A stretch of 64,000 nucleotides of DNA from Solanum dulcamara (lineage: Eukaryota; Streptophyta; Magnoliopsida; Solanales; Solanaceae): assembly GCF_947179165.1 (NCBI RefSeq), contig NC_077237.1:64277523-64341522 (forward strand). Reading direction: 5' to 3'. Below are positions 58,906 to 64,000 of the stretch, in pieces. How positions within the stretch are numbered: position 1 is the first letter of the stretch; each line of letters opens with the position of its first letter. Below the pieces are notes generated by a model, which saw nothing but the letters and a program-made list of their open reading frames with translations, ran no database searches and was not told the origin of the DNA. A program made the position numbers and the translations under genes.

Positions 58906-61207
58906 TTTCATGACCAAAGCCTAAGGCCTAGACCTTACATGGTGAATGAGGAACCCAAAAGTACCTTAAAAAGCCTCTTAGCATTCTTTTAGCCTTTCAT
59001 AGGTTATGATAATCAATAACCAAGAGGAAATGATAATAGTAAATCTTCAACTTACATATATCCGACAATACCTCTAACTTTTAGATTTAACGGGGCTAAG
59101 ATAAGTTCCTAGCACACCCTCAATCATAATAGAAAGAAATATCATAGTAAGTATCTAAAGATCTCAACATATCATAAACTAGAAGGATAAAGGAGTATTG
59201 TTCCCGAAACATGGGAACTCACCAAAAGTAGTCTTCAAATAAAATCTCAACTAGCCACGTGGAGGAGAATAAGGAGGAGCACCAGTCCCGACACGGTGAT
59301 ATCATGTAGGCAAAAGAGTATGCGTTAGTAATTTGAATGTACTAAGTATGTAAGCATGCATGAACATTGAGGAAACATTAAAATATTTATGTAATATGAA
59401 ATATAATACAATGCATGCATAATCAATCATATAGATATCCTTTAAAACATTCATTTTGTGGGAAGATGACCATAACCGATATTTAAGACCATGCGAGCAA
59501 TTACATGGAATCCAACATAACCCCCTACATTGGCTGGGGAGACTACTTGCCGAGTAGAACTCCGTCAACTTCATTCATTTCCTTAACTTTAACTTTAAGG
59601 GATATTTGTGGATCCATTAGCCTAAGCCTATAAGGGCTCCTATGCTGGCACATAGTTAATGAGACAAAGATTTGCTACTAGGATTTCCTTACCGAATCCC
59701 ACCTCAATGACCCATTTGGTAATAAGTCAATCCACAGAATAGTTTAATACTTCAAAATATTCATAGCATATAGATTGAGAATTCAAAACATCATATTCGA
59801 TAGAATAGCTCATTAAAACCTTTGGTAATTCAAATATGCAAGAATTGTCCTTATTGCATAAAGAATCTACCATTCATATCATTTCATCATTATTTAATTT
59901 CATAAGACTCTATTTTGATCATAGATATTACTTTCATAAACATTTATTTGGAGTAAAACCTTTCAAGTCAACTTCATTGAAAACATATTTAAACTAGGTA
60001 GGTTCAACTCACTTCAACTTTTAAAACATGCATGTAAATGAAATTATACATAAATACTTTAAAATCCATCAATTAAAAATCATATTTTAAACAACCCACC
60101 ATGAATTTTGAGTACCTTTAAAGAGCAAAATAGAGAAATACTTGCAAACCATCAATTTATATATATGAAATTATTTTGCATCAAAATAGACCAATAATCA
60201 TTAGTTTAACCATGATTCATTCTATTAAGTAGAAATAAGAATTACTTATACAAAAATTTTACTTGAAATCAAGAGATTTAGTTGAAAGAGTTTTGAACTA
60301 CATGGGTGGAAGAATCCATGGATAAACACCCACATAACTTGAGTAAAGCTTAAAGAAAATAAACATAATTTATCATATTAACCAAAATACTTTAGGTATG
60401 AAAGTGGAAGGAGTACTCTCATTGAAGCCTTACATACCTGGAATCCAAAGCGTTACTCAGAATCGAAGGACTTAATAAACACTCTTGAATTCTAGCATTT
60501 TCTCCTCGCTGGAGCATTTTGTGTACTACCCGGAGTATATGAATCACCGAAATAGTATTTCTATACTAATAGAACTAAAACTATATTTTGATAATGAGAA
60601 AAGCAGTGTATAGAGAGAAAAGTTTCTTGAGAAAGCTTTATGAATAAAATGATGAAATAAAATGGGTATTTATAAGTGTGAAAGAGTGACATAACAATAA
60701 TTAAAATAATTATAAAGAAAAATATGAAAATTTAATGGAAGATTGTGATGTCATGAGTGGTGTCAAATGGATCTAGATCTTTTCATGGTTGGTGACATAA
60801 ATCTTCTTTTAGCAAAATACCCTTTTTTGTAGCTACGTTTGAAAAAGATAACTTCTTCATTAGGATTTGGTGTCTTTATATGAATTATTGCTCTAGAAGT
60901 CTATTTTTATGTCGTTCAAGAATCAACCTATTTGGATCATCCTACAGTGATATATGATATTTCTTCTACAAATACTCCATTTCATCAAAGCACCATGTCT
61001 TGCAATAATTAATTTATTTGACATACTTAACCTCTGATACTTAAAATATGGTCTTCACAAAAGTCATAGGTAATGATGTTGGGTTATTTAGAAATTTGAA
61101 TCACCTAATTTGGACCATCGTATTAAAATTTATGTCCAAAATACAAAAGCGATATCATTTCATCGAGAATTGGAACATCATATACAAAATTTTCAGGGGG
61201 TGTTACA
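58906..61207 (-). mobile_element. Element G: 5' LTR (about 2.3 kb)
   Basis: It ends (in minus reading) next to the primer site at 58906 and starts TGTAACACCCCC at 61207. Length 2302 bases. A TATAAATA box (minus) is at 60667-60674. Outside it, protease of element I is interrupted between VYR and the expected SC, so G inserted into I's protease. Confidence 0.88.
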
Positions 61208-61440
61208 TCTATAAACCCTCTTAGATAACACCAAATCACCAACGAGAGTAGAAACCAAAAAAGGCTCTAATAAAATTTTGAGGAATACATCAAATATCGT
61301 AGCAAGATAAGGAATAACAAAAGACAAGTTGGCACCCAGATCATGTAATGAATAAACATAAAAGGTAAAGACCCATAACATACCCATAAAAATATTGGGA
61401 GTATCATCTACATCTTGCCTATTATGTAGGGATAGAACCT
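61208..61440 (-). pseudogene. Element I: protease, interrupted by element G
   Basis: The frame at 61387-61193 reads VYSLHDLGANLSFVIPYL, then EPFLVSTLVGDLVLSKRVYR. The active-site motif reads DLGA instead of D-S/T-G-A. The text ends at 61208 where the G LTR begins; the rest of pol is not in the window. Confidence 0.82.
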
Positions 61441-62540
61441 ATTTTGGCATTGTCCACCGCCTTATTGAGCTTATCCACCTTCAATAGTTTATCCTTGAGG
61501 ACATCTTTCTCTCCCTTTGTTAAGGCATTCGGAGATCTTGTGCCCTATTTTACCGCACCCAAAATAAGAACCCATTCCAACCAAACACTTACCCTCATGA
61601 TTCCTCTCATACTTGGTACACTTAGGAGGAGTAGACTCACCAATACCACCACTTTGAACTCTAGGGTTGGGTACCCTACCTTTTTCAAAACTTTGGCCTA
61701 AATATTGAGAGGAACCTTGACCATGGACTCTTTGGCCTTGATGAAAACTGTCATTACCACCATTGTTCTTAGCATTATAGAACCTGCCTTCAAACCGATC
61801 CCTCTTGGGCTTCCTCATCTTTCTCTCCTTAAGCTTTTCTCCTTCCATTTGTTTGGCATAGGTATAAAACCGAGATATGTCCATTTCTCTCACAAGCATA
61901 GCAGTTCGACATTCTTTAGCAATCAAGTCAGACACTCTCGATATAAATTGACTTATTCAAGCACGGGGATTTGCAACCAAAGAAGGATCATACTTAGATA
62001 GCTTGGTGAACTTAAGGGCATACTCCCTCACACTTATGTGGACTCTCTTGAGATTAAATAAACTCTATTACTTTTGCCTCGCTTAGCTCAAGTGGGAAGA
62101 AACGATCAAGAAAAGAAAGCTTGTAGACTTCCCAACTAATAGGACCTTCATTAACTCTCTCGGACTTTCATTGAGTGTACCAAACTTGGGAAATACCCTT
62201 GACTTGGTAGGCCGCCAACTCCGATTTCTCTTCCGAAGTCATCCCTATAATGTCCACAACCCTATACACCTCATCAATGAACTCTTTAGGATATTCATCT
62301 ACCTTTAAGCCATGGAACTTGGGAGGTTCATCCTTGAAAAGTCCCTCACTATATATGCTAAAGTAGGAGCATAAGGAGGAGAAAATCCTCCTTGGTTGGC
62401 CACAACATGAGCTAGCATAGTGATAGAGTTTGAAACTCTGCATTAGCCACTTGGTCGGGCAAAGGATAATTTTCGTGACGAACCAGAGGAGCTTAGTCTC
62501 CATTAGCATTGACCCCTCTTGGAAAGGTACTCTTCTTAGA
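61441..62540 (-). pseudogene. Element I: gag, broken
   Basis: The N-terminal side (62509-62168) contains KDEPPKFHGLKVDEYPKEFIDEVYRVVDIIGMTSEEKSELAAYQVKGISQVWY. A broken middle (62160-61940) follows, then the C-terminal frame at 61935-61489. The zinc motifs read CTKYERNHEGKC and YFGCGKIGHKISEC; the first cysteine of the second motif is tyrosine (61564-61566), as in G. The start codon was not pinned down. Confidence 0.82.
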
Positions 62541-62722
62541 GGTTTTATAGGACACTCTATCGCACGGTATAGATCATGAAAGAAGTTAGGATTTCATAAA
62601 AATGGATTATAGCCATCTATTCATAGATGTGGCACACTTCACACCCATGAATAAGACTCTACTTGATGTGGTATGTTGGACTCCCTAGGACACTCTTAAA
62701 CCTTGTGCTTTGATACCAAGTT
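62541..62722 (-). other. Element I: leader and primer binding site
   Basis: The primer site in minus reading is TGGTATCAAAGC (62707-62718), one change from TGGTATCAGAGC. The leader (62625-62706) keeps CACTTCACACCC and GTATGTTGGACTCCCTAGGA, also found in A and G. Confidence 0.8.
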
Positions 62723-63071
62723 TTTCACAATCCAAATTAGGGCCAACCCATGAAACAGTTATCAAAATGCCGAAGGGCCCCAACCAAGCCTCTTGACATA
62801 TCTTAAGCATGTAGAAGATAAAGTAAAGCAGAAATGACATAAGAAAATCTCAACACATAGGTCATAAAAGTATAGGAGTATAACAACATAGACTATAAAT
62901 AATTTGTCGAACGATGCCTCTACTAATCAATATGGGCAAGGCTTAAGAAATTTCCCTAGATCACCCTCATATTAATGTAACAAAATTCTTTAGAAAAACA
63001 AAAACTCATAACTCATGCTCGATAAGATGAGGACTCACCAATCTTCGTAGGATAGAAACTCAACTAGCTAT
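62723..63071 (-). mobile_element. Element I: 5' LTR, end only (family 1)
   Basis: It begins beside the primer site (TTTCACAATCC) and resembles the A LTR end near 19345-19450 (GGGCC, AAGCCTCTT-type text). It is cut at 63071 by another LTR. Confidence 0.72.
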
Positions 63072-64000
63072 TGTCATGACCTGATTTCTCAAGTCATGAA
63101 GCCATCTACTATCAATCCACCAGTAGGTAAGCCTAACTCTACAGTCCAGAACCATAGGCAACGAACCATCAAAATTAAAAGAAAAGAAATGAATAATAAT
63201 AATAAGAAGAAGAAGAATAAGAACAATACAATAAAATAACACTCAAGACCTGGTATCACTCAGTAGTTAAGCTACTAAACTAAATAAGGAAGTACACAGT
63301 TTTTATACAGATACAACAATAATAATATAGATTGTCCCGGAATACAAAATAAAGACTAGTCCAAGCCAAACTAGAGGGAGATAAGCAACGCTAAATGCCA
63401 AAAGCTCACCCAAGTCTCCAAAATCTAAGAACTTCTCCGCATGATATCCAAATCAATAGTAAAAATCCATACTATCATCTATAGGGTGCAAAAGTGTAGT
63501 ATGAGTACCAACAAGTGGCACTCAGAAGGCATCAGCCGACTGAGCTCCAAAGATCTAACAAGAATAATATGGAAGCCTGGTGGCGTCAACCCAAGACCTA
63601 CTCATGATGACACACTATGAAAGAGAACAACCACGTGACTACCTACTAACAAAAGTAAACACATATATCACATAAAGGCCCATAGGACAGTATCACTAAA
63701 TCCCTGAATAAAATTTAGATAAATAAGAACAAGGGAAGTAACTACCTTCAAACAAGAGACCATCATTTATACCGCCACAAGTTCGTAAATAGAAAGAAAG
63801 TACTTCCCAAGCCCCTGGTTTCCCAGGATGTTCACTCACAAATAGGTAAACTCGCATGGTATCCCATACTACTGACAAGTACGAACAACTATGCTGGAAC
63901 TAAGTACTGCACATATGAATAAGAGTCATACAATAAAACAAATAGTACCTTTAGTGCCAAGTGCCTCATACCAAGATATATACACCTACTTCAAGTTCCA
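63072..64000 (-). mobile_element. LTR (family 2), running off the right edge
   Basis: The end TGTCATGACCTGATTTCTC at 63072 matches the end of the F LTR (in plus, GAAATCAGGTCGTGACA at 43637-43653) and the partial LTR at 47478. The left flank is GCTAT (63067-63071); the right flank lies outside the window. Confidence 0.78.

Noticed and set aside
53617..62540. H and I as two ends of one element split by G
   Set aside because: The LTR end of I (62723) resembles family 1, whereas the H LTR is family 3, so they are different elements.

Overview
This window is plant nuclear heterochromatin made almost entirely of decayed, nested Ty3/gypsy LTR retrotransposons. I see no host gene that can be defended, no rRNA or tRNA gene, no bacterial operon and no CRISPR array. 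The polyproteins (gag with CCHC knuckle, protease, RT, RNase H, HHCC integrase, integrase tail with a chromodomain-like end), the tRNA-iMet-type primer sites, the purine tracts ending in GGGGGAGATATTG next to TGTAAGACC, and an Au/SolS-like SINE all fit a dicot. I infer Solanaceae from the style of these families; the sequence alone does not prove it.

Layout, left to right. J (+): integrase end (112-1017) and a cut-off 3' LTR (1248-2921). K (-): gag to integrase, 2922-6186. L (+): RNase H-integrase fragment of another lineage, 6187-7197. A (-): RT and gag at 7198-7756, gag start at 18866, 5' LTR 19345-21598. A's gag is split by B (-, about 11 kb, 3-kb LTRs, 7757-18865). C (-): gag 21599-22560 and an LTR split by a solo LTR (22874-26094) that itself carries a 979-bp tandem duplication. 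D (+): 26458-31435, inserted in the integrase of E (+, 31436-34433). A U3 fragment (34586-35200) and a minus LTR (35201-37085) follow. F (+): protease to 3' LTR, 37086-43653, same superfamily as B. A small unassigned strip precedes a composite LTR (43746-46873) that hosts the SINE, then about 600 bp of sequence with no element signature (46874-47477). Next are a partial B/F-type LTR (47478-48474) and the LTR of H (-, 48475-53616), split by a plus-strand solo LTR (50110-52875). G (-): 53797-61207, both LTRs recognisable, inserted in the protease of I (-, 61208-63071). A further B/F-type LTR runs off the right edge (63072-64000).

Every coding domain carries stops, frameshifts or deletions, so no element here looks able to move by itself. 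The main interest lies in structure: nested insertions with readable order, a fold-back duplication in an LTR, tandem arrays inside LTRs, a composite U3, recurrent bZIP-like and G-box motifs in U3, and in-frame internal deletions. I found no convincing undescribed gene system. All boundaries come from reading by eye and may be off by several bases.
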